A stretch of 9,896 nt of DNA. Source: Chloroflexota bacterium. Its GTDB lineage: Bacteria > Chloroflexota > Anaerolineae > JACRMK01. The notes below the pieces were generated by a model. The model was given only the letters and a program-made list of their open reading frames with translations. It was not told the origin of the DNA and did no database searches. The position numbers were made by a program, and so were the translations under genes. The stretch is from NCBI GenBank assembly GCA_016200765.1, contig JACQEC010000001.1:1-9896 (forward strand). Reading direction: 5' to 3'. Shown here piece after piece: positions 1 to 6,735 of this stretch (its first letter is position 1; each line of letters begins with the position of its first letter).

Positions 1-1
1 C

Positions 2-301
2 GGCCATCTGCACCGCGGCGGCCAGCACGGCCTGTCGCGCTGGAAGAATATGCTTCTGCCCATCGCGGCGATTCCGATTGCGCTGTGGGGATTGTGGGCG
101 GCTATCCTGCACATGCCCAAGACAGCGCCCAAGCGCAGGCTGGCGCTGGAGAAACGGGTGATGCCAAACGGGTGGATTGTCAAGAAGATGTACAATCCCG
201 GCTGGAAAGCCGATTCAACCGTGTGGCTGGCTGGCAAGGATCAGCCACCACCGGTTGTGCCCGTGCCGATGTCGGCAACGCCGACGAAGAGGCAGGGTTA
301 G
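2..301 (+). CDS. C-terminal part of an unrecognised protein with one membrane segment (5' end outside window)
   Basis: The reading frame is open from the first bases of the window and ends at a TAG at 299-301, giving the last 99 residues of a longer protein. A hydrophobic stretch at about residues 17-36 (MLLPIAAIPIALWGLWAAIL) could be one membrane helix. It is followed by a basic tail with PKRR and WIVKKMYNPGW, and a Pro-rich end (PPPVVPVP). The basic tail after the helix suggests a cytoplasmic C-terminus. I do not recognise the family. An internal ATG at 50 exists, but the frame continues upstream of it, so a partial gene is more likely. Its stop overlaps the GTG of the transporter by one base (TAGTG), which suggests translational coupling and a shared transcript. 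The competing frame over 85-300 looks like out-of-frame translation. Confidence 0.6.
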   Translation, partial: GHLHRGGQHGLSRWKNMLLPIAAIPIALWGLWAAILHMPKTAPKRRLALEKRVMPNGWIVKKMYNPGWKADSTVWLAGKDQPPPVVPVPMSATPTKRQG

Positions 302-1554
302 TGCTAGAAACGGATGCCATCGCCGACAGGGCGAACTGGTCGGCGCGCGCGCTGGCCGTCTTTCGACACCCCAACTATCGTCTCTATATCATCGGCCTGG
401 TCGTCTCGCAGGTCGGGACGTGGATGCAATACACGGCGCAGGGGCTGTTGGTCTACCGGCTGACGCACTCGCCACTCGCGCTGGGGCTTGTCGGCTTTCT
501 ACCGATGATCCCGCTGGTGCCGCTGACCGTCGTGTCCAGCGTGCTAGCCGACCGCCTGCCGCGCCGCAAGCTTCTGCTCTGGGTGCAATACGCCTCCATT
601 TTCCCGCCGCTGGCGCTGGCGGCCCTCACGTGGTCGGGCGCGGTTGAGATTTGGCACATCGTCGTGATTGAGGTCTTGATGCAGGGTCTGGCCGCGCTGG
701 ACTTGCCAGCCCGGCAGGCGATGATTGTAGATACGGTGGACCTGAACGACCTCGACACGGCGGTCGCTGTCAGCACGTCTGGGTTCAACACAGCGCGTAT
801 TATCGGGCCGGCGCTGGCCGGTGTGTTGGTCGGGCTGACCGGTGAGGCGTTCATCTTCGCGCTGAACGGGTTTAGTTTTCTGGCCGTCGCGGCCGCGCTG
901 TTGATGATGCGCTTGCCGGAGCGCGAGATGACCGCGCGCCGGCGCTCGATGGGCGCGAATATGGTGGATGGCGTGCGCTACCTGCTGCAGGAGCCGCTGT
1001 TGGTAGCCGCCATCCTGCTGTCGGTGATCGTCGGCCTGTTCATTATGCCGTACCAGCGATTCATCCCGGTGCTGGTGCTGGATATATTGGACGCCGGCGA
1101 TATCGGCGTTGGACTGCTGAACGCGCTGGCGGGACTCGGGGCGGTGCTGGGCACCGCGGTCCTGGTCTGGATGATGAGCCGCTGGCCGGGCCAGCGCGGG
1201 CGGTTGGGGCTGCTGCTGGGCGCGCTGTTGGCCTTTGCGGCGATGGGTTTTGGGCTGTCCACCTCCTTCTGGCTATCGGGCCTGTTGGTCGCGGTGGTCG
1301 GCGCAGGGCTGGTGGCGGTGCGCAGCATCGCCTTTACATTGGTGCATGTCAACGTCCGCGAGGAACTGCGCGGCCGTGTGACGGGCCTGATGGTCTTGTT
1401 AGCGGTCAGCTCGATGCGAGTCGGAGAGCTGGTGGTGGGCTTTCTCGCAGAACGCATAGGGACACCCGGCGCTCTGATGGGTTGGGCGGTAGGCTGTCTG
1501 GCGGCTGTGGCGGCCCTGAGTTTGCTGACGCCTCGCCTGCGGCGGGCAGCCTAG
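301..1554 (+). CDS. MFS transporter, MFS_3 / enterobactin-exporter-like family
   Basis: This 417-residue polytopic protein is a major facilitator of the MFS_3 type, which includes EntS-like exporters. It should move a small molecule across the cytoplasmic membrane by proton coupling; the substrate cannot be read from sequence. The N-terminus has the family pattern FRHPNYRLYIIGLVVSQVG followed by TWMQ. Motif A in the loop between helices 2 and 3 reads LADRLPRRK, with Asp at about residue 84. The hallmark LDLPARQAM is at about 134-142. Roughly ten to twelve hydrophobic helices follow, and the length is typical. The frame is open back to 85, but the family N-terminus begins just after GTG 301, and the preceding 72 codons overlap the upstream gene, so GTG 301 is chosen. 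No T-rich terminator follows directly. Confidence 0.88.
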   Translation: MLETDAIADRANWSARALAVFRHPNYRLYIIGLVVSQVGTWMQYTAQGLLVYRLTHSPLALGLVGFLPMIPLVPLTVVSSVLADRLPRRKLLLWVQYASIFPPLALAALTWSGAVEIWHIVVIEVLMQGLAALDLPARQAMIVDTVDLNDLDTAVAVSTSGFNTARIIGPALAGVLVGLTGEAFIFALNGFSFLAVAAALLMMRLPEREMTARRRSMGANMVDGVRYLLQEPLLVAAILLSVIVGLFIMPYQRFIPVLVLDILDAGDIGVGLLNALAGLGAVLGTAVLVWMMSRWPGQRGRLGLLLGALLAFAAMGFGLSTSFWLSGLLVAVVGAGLVAVRSIAFTLVHVNVREELRGRVTGLMVLLAVSSMRVGELVVGFLAERIGTPGALMGWAVGCLAAVAALSLLTPRLRRAA

Positions 1555-1622
1555 CGCCGGGCTATGACCCTAGTCCTATCGCATAAAATGAAAGTTTAAT
1601 GTAGAATACCTCGTAGACTGAT

Positions 1623-1643
1623 GCCCCCGATCCAGTCGGGGGC
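1623..1643. repeat. Palindromic repeat, intergenic copy (8-bp stem, 5-base loop)
   Basis: The arms GCCCCCGA and TCGGGGGC are perfect complements around the loop TCCAG. The 20 bases CCCCCGATCCAGTCGGGGGC (1624-1643) recur exactly at 9563-9582, inside a gene. It lies 68 bases after the transporter stop and could end or stabilise that transcript, but no T-run follows, so it is not a canonical intrinsic terminator. Exact recurrence including the loop marks it as a dispersed repeat. Confidence 0.75.
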
Positions 1644-1653
1644 CACTCCCTTT

Positions 1654-1693
1654 AGAACCATACCCTTCTTAAAGAAGCGGGAGAAGGTTCTCC
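1654..1693 (+). promoter_or_regulatory. Possible structured leader upstream of the FAD oxidoreductase
   Basis: AGAACC (1654-1659) can pair with GGTTCT (1686-1691), enclosing CTTCTT/AAGAAG (1665-1670 with 1672-1677). A competing hairpin is GGAGAA/TTCTCC (1680-1685 with 1688-1693), which uses part of the same right arm. The two structures are mutually exclusive, as in attenuators, but the stems are short and I recognise no known riboswitch. The rest of the 1555-1757 gap is AT-richer than its surroundings and shows no gene or convincing promoter. Confidence 0.2.
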
Positions 1694-1757
1694 AGCAGTC
1701 TGATTTGAAGGGAAATACACGTCAATCAATTGAATAGTCTAGAAACACGGATGATGC

Positions 1758-3218
1758 ATGGCAATTCACGATCAAATCGTCGTTATTGGCGCCGGTCCGG
1801 CTGGCCTGACCGCCGCCTACGAACTGGTGAAACACGGGAAGACGGCAACCATTTTGGAGGCTGATCCGGTCTATGTCGGGGGTATCGCTCGCACCGTGCT
1901 GTACAAAGGGTACCGCTTCGACATTGGCGGCCACCGGTTTTTTAGCAAGAGTCAGGAAATCATGGATTTGTGGCAGGAGGTGCTGGGCGATGACTTCCTG
2001 TCGCGCCCGCGCCTGTCGCGCTGGCTGTACAACGGCAAATTCTTCGATTATCCCATCAAGCCTCTGGAGATTCTGGGCGTCTTTGGCTTGCTGGAATCGT
2101 TCCGCATGTTCCTGTCCTATGGTTGGATCAAGCTGTTTCCCATCAAGCCGGAAGTCACGCTGGCCGACTACTATATCAATCGTTTTGGCCGCGTGCTGGC
2201 CAAGCCGTTCTTCATTGACTATAACGACAAGTTGTGGGGGATGCCCTGCAACCAGTTAAGCCCCGATTTTGCGAAACAGCGGGTGAAGGGCATTTCGTTT
2301 ATCAGCGCGATTATTGACCCGGTACAGCAGAAGCTCAAGTGGGGCGGCAAGCAGGACGTCGTCAAGAGCTTCATCCCCGAATTCAAATACCCGCGCTACG
2401 GCCCCGGCCAGATGTGGGAGAAGTTCCGCGATCTCGTGGTGGCCGCGGGTGACACGCTCCACATGGGCACGCGGGTCGTCAAGGTGCGCCACGACGAGCA
2501 GAAGATTCTGGCGCTGGAGACCCAGAACGCCAAAGGCCAGTGTGAAGAGTACGTCGGCGACTACGTGATCTCTTCGATGCCCCTGCGCAAGATGATTCTC
2601 TCGATGGACCCGCCGCCGCCGCCGGAAGTGGTGGAGGCGGCGAAGAGCCTGAAATTGCGAGACTTCATCACCGTTGCGCTGATTGTCAACCGCAAAGACC
2701 TTTTTCCCGACCAGTGGGTCTATCTGCATGACAAGGGCATGAAGCCGATCCGGATGCAGAACTTCAACAACTGGAGCCCATATCTCGTTCCCGACCCGAA
2801 CACGACCTGTCTCGGCTTTGAATACGTCTGCGCGCGCGGCGACTCGCTCTGGCAGATGACCGATCCGCAGTTGATTGAGCAGGCCACGTCTGATCTGGTG
2901 CGGACGGGCTTTGCCAAGCGCGAGGACGTGATGGACGGCGCGGTGGTGCGCACGGTGGACGTTTATCCGGTGTACACCCTCGACTATGAAGCTAAAGTGA
3001 ACGTGATTCGCGACTATTTCAGGCGCTTCGACAACCTGCTCCACTACCAGATACAGCAGGTGGGGCGTTCCGGGATGCACCGCTATAACAATTCTGATCA
3101 TTCGATGATGACCGCGCTGTTGGCGGTGCGCAACATTTTGGGGCAGGGGCCGTTCGACCCGTGGCTGGTGAACGTGGATGCTGAATATCACGAAGAGGCC
3201 AAAGCCGACAAATCGTAA
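1758..3218 (+). CDS. FAD-dependent oxidoreductase of the UDP-galactopyranose mutase / protoporphyrinogen oxidase-like group
   Basis: A 486-residue flavoprotein. The N-terminal Rossmann motif is VVIGAGPAGLTAAYEL (G11, G13, G16), with Glu34 at the end of strand 2 placed to bind the FAD ribose. VGGIAR (40-45) and DIGGHRFFSK (55-64) follow, as in COG1232-type amine-oxidase-fold enzymes. Near the C-terminus, GRSGMHRYNNSD (436-447) is the second FAD-contacting segment and resembles the one in UDP-galactopyranose mutases. At 486 residues it is longer than a classical mutase (roughly 370-400). Relatives often sit in surface-polysaccharide loci, so a sugar-nucleotide or lipid-linked-sugar substrate is plausible but unproven. 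ATG 1758 is the only start matching the fold; the ATGs at 1751 and 1754 are out of frame and the Shine-Dalgarno site is weak. A strong terminator follows. Confidence 0.82.
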   Translation: MAIHDQIVVIGAGPAGLTAAYELVKHGKTATILEADPVYVGGIARTVLYKGYRFDIGGHRFFSKSQEIMDLWQEVLGDDFLSRPRLSRWLYNGKFFDYPIKPLEILGVFGLLESFRMFLSYGWIKLFPIKPEVTLADYYINRFGRVLAKPFFIDYNDKLWGMPCNQLSPDFAKQRVKGISFISAIIDPVQQKLKWGGKQDVVKSFIPEFKYPRYGPGQMWEKFRDLVVAAGDTLHMGTRVVKVRHDEQKILALETQNAKGQCEEYVGDYVISSMPLRKMILSMDPPPPPEVVEAAKSLKLRDFITVALIVNRKDLFPDQWVYLHDKGMKPIRMQNFNNWSPYLVPDPNTTCLGFEYVCARGDSLWQMTDPQLIEQATSDLVRTGFAKREDVMDGAVVRTVDVYPVYTLDYEAKVNVIRDYFRRFDNLLHYQIQQVGRSGMHRYNNSDHSMMTALLAVRNILGQGPFDPWLVNVDAEYHEEAKADKS

Positions 3219-3237
3219 GCAACCCTTCGGCCTTATG

Positions 3238-3296
3238 GCGACCGCTGATCGAGTTCCGTGATTTGAGGTGAATTCAAAACAGCGGTCGCTTTTTTT
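3238..3296 (+). terminator. Intrinsic terminator after the FAD oxidoreductase
   Basis: GCGACCGCTG (3238-3247) and CAGCGGTCGC (3280-3289) form a perfect 10-bp GC-rich stem, followed at once by seven T (3290-3296). The 32-base loop is longer than usual. It starts 20 bases after the stop codon. It should separate the flavoenzyme transcript from the lipoprotein unit downstream. Confidence 0.8.
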
Positions 3297-3334
3297 GCTT
3301 GTAAGCCGTCATAAACCAATAGACAAATCAAATA

Positions 3335-3362
3335 TTGTGTGCTACCATCTTCTAGTTAGACT
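3335..3362 (+). promoter_or_regulatory. Possible sigma-70-like promoter before the lipoprotein unit
   Basis: TTGTGT (3335-3340) and TAGACT (3357-3362) are separated by 16 bases in a markedly AT-rich stretch just after a terminator and about 40 bases before the lipoprotein start. The boxes match the consensus only partly, so the call rests mostly on position. The purine-rich AGGGGG at 3385-3390 is the likely ribosome-binding site of the next gene. Confidence 0.25.
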
Positions 3363-3402
3363 GTAGAAAGCGACAACTATCATTAGGGGGTTGAAGCAGG
3401 CT

Positions 3403-4896
3403 ATGAAGAGTCGTTGGCGTCGTCAATTATCTCAGAAACCCTTTCGCCCGCTCGCGCTGTGGCTGTTGATGGCGGTGCTGGCCCTGTTGGTGGGCGCGTG
3501 TGACACCGGACCTGCACCGACGCCCAGCCCCACTCCACCGCCGCCGACGGCTACAGCAGAGGCCACCGCGACATTGACCCTTGCGCCGACCGCCACGCCG
3601 GTGCCGCCTACGGTCACGCCGACGATACCTCCGACGGCGGCGCCAACCGCCACACAGGCCCGCCCGACAACCCCACCGGTCGCTCTGACGGGAGCCGGGC
3701 TTATCAGCGCGCAGGTGCCGCCCCAAATGGCGAAAGATAAATGCGGCGACTTCCAGCGCGACGGCTTTACGGTCACGGCGTTATGGGTTGAGCGCGGTGA
3801 GGTGGACAAGGGAGGCGGTCGCTACGATTGGACCTCGTTAGATGCGCAGGTCAACGAACTCCGCAATTGCAATGTTGAAGTCATGCTGCACGTGCAGGCA
3901 AAAATGGGCGAAGCGCGCGTCCCGGCCAACATGGACGATTATATGCGCTATCTCACCGAGTTTGTGAAGCACCTGAAAGGCCGTGTGCGGCGCTACTCCA
4001 TCGAAAATGAAGCCGTCGGCAGTCAGAACTGGCCGAGCACGCCCGAAAGCTACTTTAGCATGCTGGATCGGGCTTACACGACGATCAAAGCCGCCGACCC
4101 GTCCGCCTTGGTGGAAAACAGCGGTATCTCCAGCGAAGCCTTTGGATTTGCGTGGGCCTATAACCTGTATCAGGCCGGCCAGCAGCAACAGGCGCTCACC
4201 GTCTCCCAGCAAACGCTGGCCGAGGGCGTTGCCGGACTGAAGACGAACTCGCCAACAAGCGTGAACAGCCTTGATGCCTTTTGGAAGACTGCTCTCGTGT
4301 CGCGGGGTCTGGCGTGGTGGCCTTTACTGCTCAAGCATCAAGCCAGCATAGACGTGTTCCAGTATCACTACTACGGGCCTTGGGAGAACCTGCCCCTGCT
4401 TCTCCGCTGGCTGCGCGCGCAGGGAATCACCAAGCCCATCGAGGGCTGGGAGGTCGCGCGCCGCTACCACGGGCAGGTCGCGTTCGATGAAACGTTCCAC
4501 GCGCAGGAGACGGTGAAGCTTCTCGTTTCGGCAGCCGGCGAGGGCTCGCAGGTAAGCCTCTTCATGCGCTATGCCGACTGGTCGGAAAATAACTTGCCGG
4601 GCTTGTTGATGCCGCAGGGAACACCCCGTCCCGTCGAAACGGCGTTCCGCATGATCACCCAGAATTTGGCGGGTTACACCGCGGCCAGTTTTGTGGATCT
4701 CGGTCCGGCGGCGTGGGGCTATCGCTTCAGCCGGCCGCAGGGCGATGTGGTTGTGGTCTGGGCGACGGGCAATCCAACGACGGTCAAGCTCCCGATACAG
4801 GGCCGCTCGGTGCAGGTAACCGATATCACCGGCAAGACTAGCACCGCCGACCCGGCCAATCTGGCGGTGAGCGCGAGTCCGATTTTTGTTCAGTAA
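3403..4896 (+). CDS. Lipoprotein with Pro/Thr-rich linker and glycoside hydrolase clan A-like barrel
   Basis: The 497-residue product begins with a basic N-region (MKSRWRRQ), a hydrophobic core and the lipobox LLVGAC, giving lipidated Cys33, so it should be anchored outside the cytoplasmic membrane. A Pro/Thr/Ala linker covers about 36-95. The remainder looks like a TIM-barrel glycosidase: RRYSIENEAVG carries the Asn-Glu pair of clan GH-A (N202, E203, proton-donor candidate), and IEGWEVARR offers E347 or E350 as nucleophile candidate. FQYHYYGPW in between is typical of barrel-strand ends. A small beta-rich tail (about 430-497) follows. No specific GH family or substrate can be named. The frame also allows TTG 3391, but this abuts AGGGGG; ATG 3403, 12 bases after it, is preferred. 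The next gene starts 18 bases after the stop. Confidence 0.75.
   Translation: MKSRWRRQLSQKPFRPLALWLLMAVLALLVGACDTGPAPTPSPTPPPPTATAEATATLTLAPTATPVPPTVTPTIPPTAAPTATQARPTTPPVALTGAGLISAQVPPQMAKDKCGDFQRDGFTVTALWVERGEVDKGGGRYDWTSLDAQVNELRNCNVEVMLHVQAKMGEARVPANMDDYMRYLTEFVKHLKGRVRRYSIENEAVGSQNWPSTPESYFSMLDRAYTTIKAADPSALVENSGISSEAFGFAWAYNLYQAGQQQQALTVSQQTLAEGVAGLKTNSPTSVNSLDAFWKTALVSRGLAWWPLLLKHQASIDVFQYHYYGPWENLPLLLRWLRAQGITKPIEGWEVARRYHGQVAFDETFHAQETVKLLVSAAGEGSQVSLFMRYADWSENNLPGLLMPQGTPRPVETAFRMITQNLAGYTAASFVDLGPAAWGYRFSRPQGDVVVVWATGNPTTVKLPIQGRSVQVTDITGKTSTADPANLAVSASPIFVQ
3510..3690 (+). other. Low-complexity Pro/Thr/Ala linker coding segment
   Basis: Codons for Pro, Thr and Ala dominate this part of the lipoprotein gene (for example PTPSPTPPPPTATAEATAT). 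It separates the lipid anchor at Cys33 from the catalytic-type domain. Such spacers are common in exported proteins of Chloroflexota and Gram-positive bacteria and may be glycosylated. The low complexity yields long spurious reading frames on the opposite strand. Confidence 0.7.
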
Positions 4897-4914
4897 AGGA
4901 ATCTGACAGTTACA

Positions 4915-6594
4915 ATGAACGGATCAAAGGAGCCTGCCCTGAGCCCGTCGAAGGGTCGTGTGCTGATCATCGGGTTAGATGGGGCCACCTGGCAAAATGC
5001 CCGCCGCTGGGCTGAAGCCGGCCACCTGCCAACCTTTCGCCGCTTGATGGAAGACGGCGCGTGGGGCGCGCTGGAAAGCGTCGTGCCCCCCTCGACGCCG
5101 GTGGCGTGGAGCAGTTTTGCCACCGGCAAGTATTCCGGCAAGCACGGCCTCTTTGACTTTATGGCGCGGCGCGCTGGCTCCTACGATCAGTACACCGTCA
5201 ACGCCAGCACCCGCGACGGCGCGCCGCTCTGGCAACTGTTGAGCGCGGCGGGCTATCGCGTTTCCGTATTCAACGTGCCGCTGACCTACCCGCCGGACAA
5301 GGTGAACGGGCAAATGATCAGCGGCTTCCTGACGCCCGCGCACGCCGCCGACGCTTCGTGGCCGCGTGAACTGCAGGCGGAACTGAAGCAGGCCGTGCCA
5401 GACTTCACGTTCTACCCGCCCAACGTCTATACGCCCGGTCAGGAAGCGGCCTTTACCCAGACCATTGACCGGCTGAATCAGGCGACGCTCGATGCGGTGC
5501 GCTATATGATGCGCCACCAACAGTGGGATTTCTTCATGGGCGTCTTTATGGGCACGGATGTCATCCAGCACTTCCTCTGGGGCGAAATGGAGCGCGGCCA
5601 GGGCGCGCACGCACAGGCGATCCTGCGCTGTTATCAGTTCATGGATGGCGTGCTGAAGGAGATGCTCGCTGGGTTGGCCCCGCACGACACCCTGATCGTC
5701 ATGTCCGATCATGGCTTCGGCAACCTCACCCACTACTTTCACACCAACGCCTGGCTGGTGGAGCGCGGTTACCTCAAGTTTAAGCGCACGCCCGGTTCCG
5801 CCTTGCGCGCGCTGGGCTTCCGGCTGGGGCTGACCCCGCTGGAGGTGTTCCAGAAGATACTGGCGCTAGGGCTGGGCAAGAAGGTGCAAGAGACAGCCAG
5901 CGAGCGCAACGACATGATGAAGACGCTGGTCAAGCAGTTTTTTGTCTCCCTGTCCGACGTAGACTGGAACCACACACGCGCCTACTCGATGGGCTTTGGC
6001 GGGCAAATCACCGTGAATCTCAAGGGCCGCGAGCCTCAAGGCTGTGTCGCGCCGGGCGACGCCTATGAGGCGGTGATCCAGCAGTTGACAGACGACCTGC
6101 GCCGGATTGTGGACCCGTACACCGGCAAGCCGCTCGTCGGAAAGATTTACCGCCGCGAGGAGCTGTTCCACGGCCCTCACGCCGATCAGGGGGCCGACAT
6201 CCTGTTTGAGCCGCAAGACTGGAGCCGTCAGCCGTTCGCGGGCCACGAGTTCGCCTCTCGCCGCTGGCTGGAACCGTGTACCGACCGCACCGGCACGCAC
6301 CGCATGGACGGCCTGCTGGCGCTCTTCGGTCCGGGCATCCGCCGCGGCTATCAGGTTCAGGGGGCGCGCATTGTGGACGTAACCCCGACCGTGCTGGCGC
6401 TCCTCGGCGTGCCGATCCCCGAGGATATGGACGGCCGTGTGCTGTCGTCCGCGCTGAAACCAGAAGCCCTGCCCGAGTTGAACGTGACCTTCACGCAGGC
6501 GACGGCGTCCGAGCGCGGCCCAGCCGTTGAAATGAGTGAGGAAGATCAAGCGATCATAGACCAGCACCTGCGTGATTTAGGGTACATCGGATAA
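4915..6594 (+). CDS. AlkP-superfamily phosphodiesterase/phosphotransferase-like protein, first tandem copy (COG3379 type)
   Basis: A 559-residue protein of the alkaline phosphatase superfamily, type I phosphodiesterase/nucleotide pyrophosphatase branch. The two-metal site looks complete: D22 in IIGLDGAT, Thr61 as nucleophile in VPPSTPVAW, D215 and H219 in GTDVIQH, D265-H266 in MSDHGFG, and H462 in GTHRMDG. It should cleave or transfer a phosphate ester or diester (a sulfate ester is less likely); the substrate is unknown. No signal peptide or clear membrane helix is visible, so it may act in the cytoplasm. A helical insert at about 290-330 may form a cap. It ends with LRDLGYIG, a common ending in this superfamily. 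ATG 4915 has AGGA 14 bases upstream. In-frame GTG 4960, just after the embedded repeat's GAAGGG, is an alternative start that keeps the whole fold. Confidence 0.85.
   Translation: MNGSKEPALSPSKGRVLIIGLDGATWQNARRWAEAGHLPTFRRLMEDGAWGALESVVPPSTPVAWSSFATGKYSGKHGLFDFMARRAGSYDQYTVNASTRDGAPLWQLLSAAGYRVSVFNVPLTYPPDKVNGQMISGFLTPAHAADASWPRELQAELKQAVPDFTFYPPNVYTPGQEAAFTQTIDRLNQATLDAVRYMMRHQQWDFFMGVFMGTDVIQHFLWGEMERGQGAHAQAILRCYQFMDGVLKEMLAGLAPHDTLIVMSDHGFGNLTHYFHTNAWLVERGYLKFKRTPGSALRALGFRLGLTPLEVFQKILALGLGKKVQETASERNDMMKTLVKQFFVSLSDVDWNHTRAYSMGFGGQITVNLKGREPQGCVAPGDAYEAVIQQLTDDLRRIVDPYTGKPLVGKIYRREELFHGPHADQGADILFEPQDWSRQPFAGHEFASRRWLEPCTDRTGTHRMDGLLALFGPGIRRGYQVQGARIVDVTPTVLALLGVPIPEDMDGRVLSSALKPEALPELNVTFTQATASERGPAVEMSEEDQAIIDQHLRDLGYIG
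4931..4955. repeat. 25-base dispersed repeat in the 5' end of the first AlkP gene
   Basis: The segment runs from AGCCTGCCCTGAGC to GTCGAAGGG and matches 24 of 25 bases of the copy at 6764-6788; the only difference is C at 4946 versus T at 6779. In this frame it encodes PALSPSKG. It belongs, from memory, to a widespread bacterial repeat type whose reverse complement contains TTCGACAGGCTCAGG. Confidence 0.75.
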
Positions 6595-6631
6595 CTCACC
6601 GCAGAGGGCGCGGGGCTAATTTTAGATTGTT

Positions 6632-6691
6632 GATTATTGATTTTAGATTTTTGATTGCCAATCTAAAATCTAAAATCGAAAATCAATAATC
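6632..6691. repeat. AT-rich 60-base imperfect palindrome between the AlkP genes
   Basis: GATTATTGATTTT (6632-6644) pairs perfectly with AAAATCAATAATC (6679-6691). The stem continues inward with two mismatches to 6656/6667, giving about 23 pairs around a 10-base loop. The sequence is built from GATTTT/AAAATC units and is far more AT-rich than the neighbouring genes. Similar elements are, from memory, dispersed in Chloroflexota and cyanobacterial genomes. It could act as a bidirectional terminator or RNA-stability element. The remainder of 6595-6735 shows no gene. Confidence 0.7.
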
Positions 6692-6735
6692 CCCCAATCA
6701 GCAGGGTAATTGGGTAAGAGGAGACGGGTTGAGCG

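Noticed and set aside
85..300. Longer N-terminus for the MFS transporter from ATG 85
   Set aside because: The extra 72 residues look like out-of-frame translation of the upstream gene, and family members begin close to the residue encoded at GTG 301.
1590..1610. Possible -10 box TAGAAT after the transporter gene
   Set aside because: No acceptable -35 box lies at a suitable distance upstream, and AT-rich matches of this kind are expected by chance.
2256..3191. 311-codon open frame on the - strand opposite the FAD oxidoreductase
   Set aside because: The + strand carries a recognised flavoprotein with both FAD segments in place; the minus frame is His/Arg-rich with no domain signal.
3221..3230. 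AACCCTTCGG after the flavoenzyme stop, matching part of the 18-bp inverted repeat at 9589-9628
   Set aside because: Only 10 bases match and the complementary arm is absent; chance in GC-rich DNA is enough to explain it.
3427..3809. Overlapping Arg/Gly- and Val/Gly-rich frames on the - strand
   Set aside because: They come from the low-complexity Pro/Thr codons of the lipoprotein linker read in antisense.
4975..5742. 255-codon open frame on the - strand opposite the first AlkP gene
   Set aside because: It is the antisense shadow of catalytic-domain coding sequence, without its own motifs or start context.
6595..6615. CACCGCAGAGGGCGC after the first AlkP stop, resembling a GCAGAG-type dispersed repeat
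   Set aside because: There is a single short copy here with no partner in the window, so it cannot be supported.
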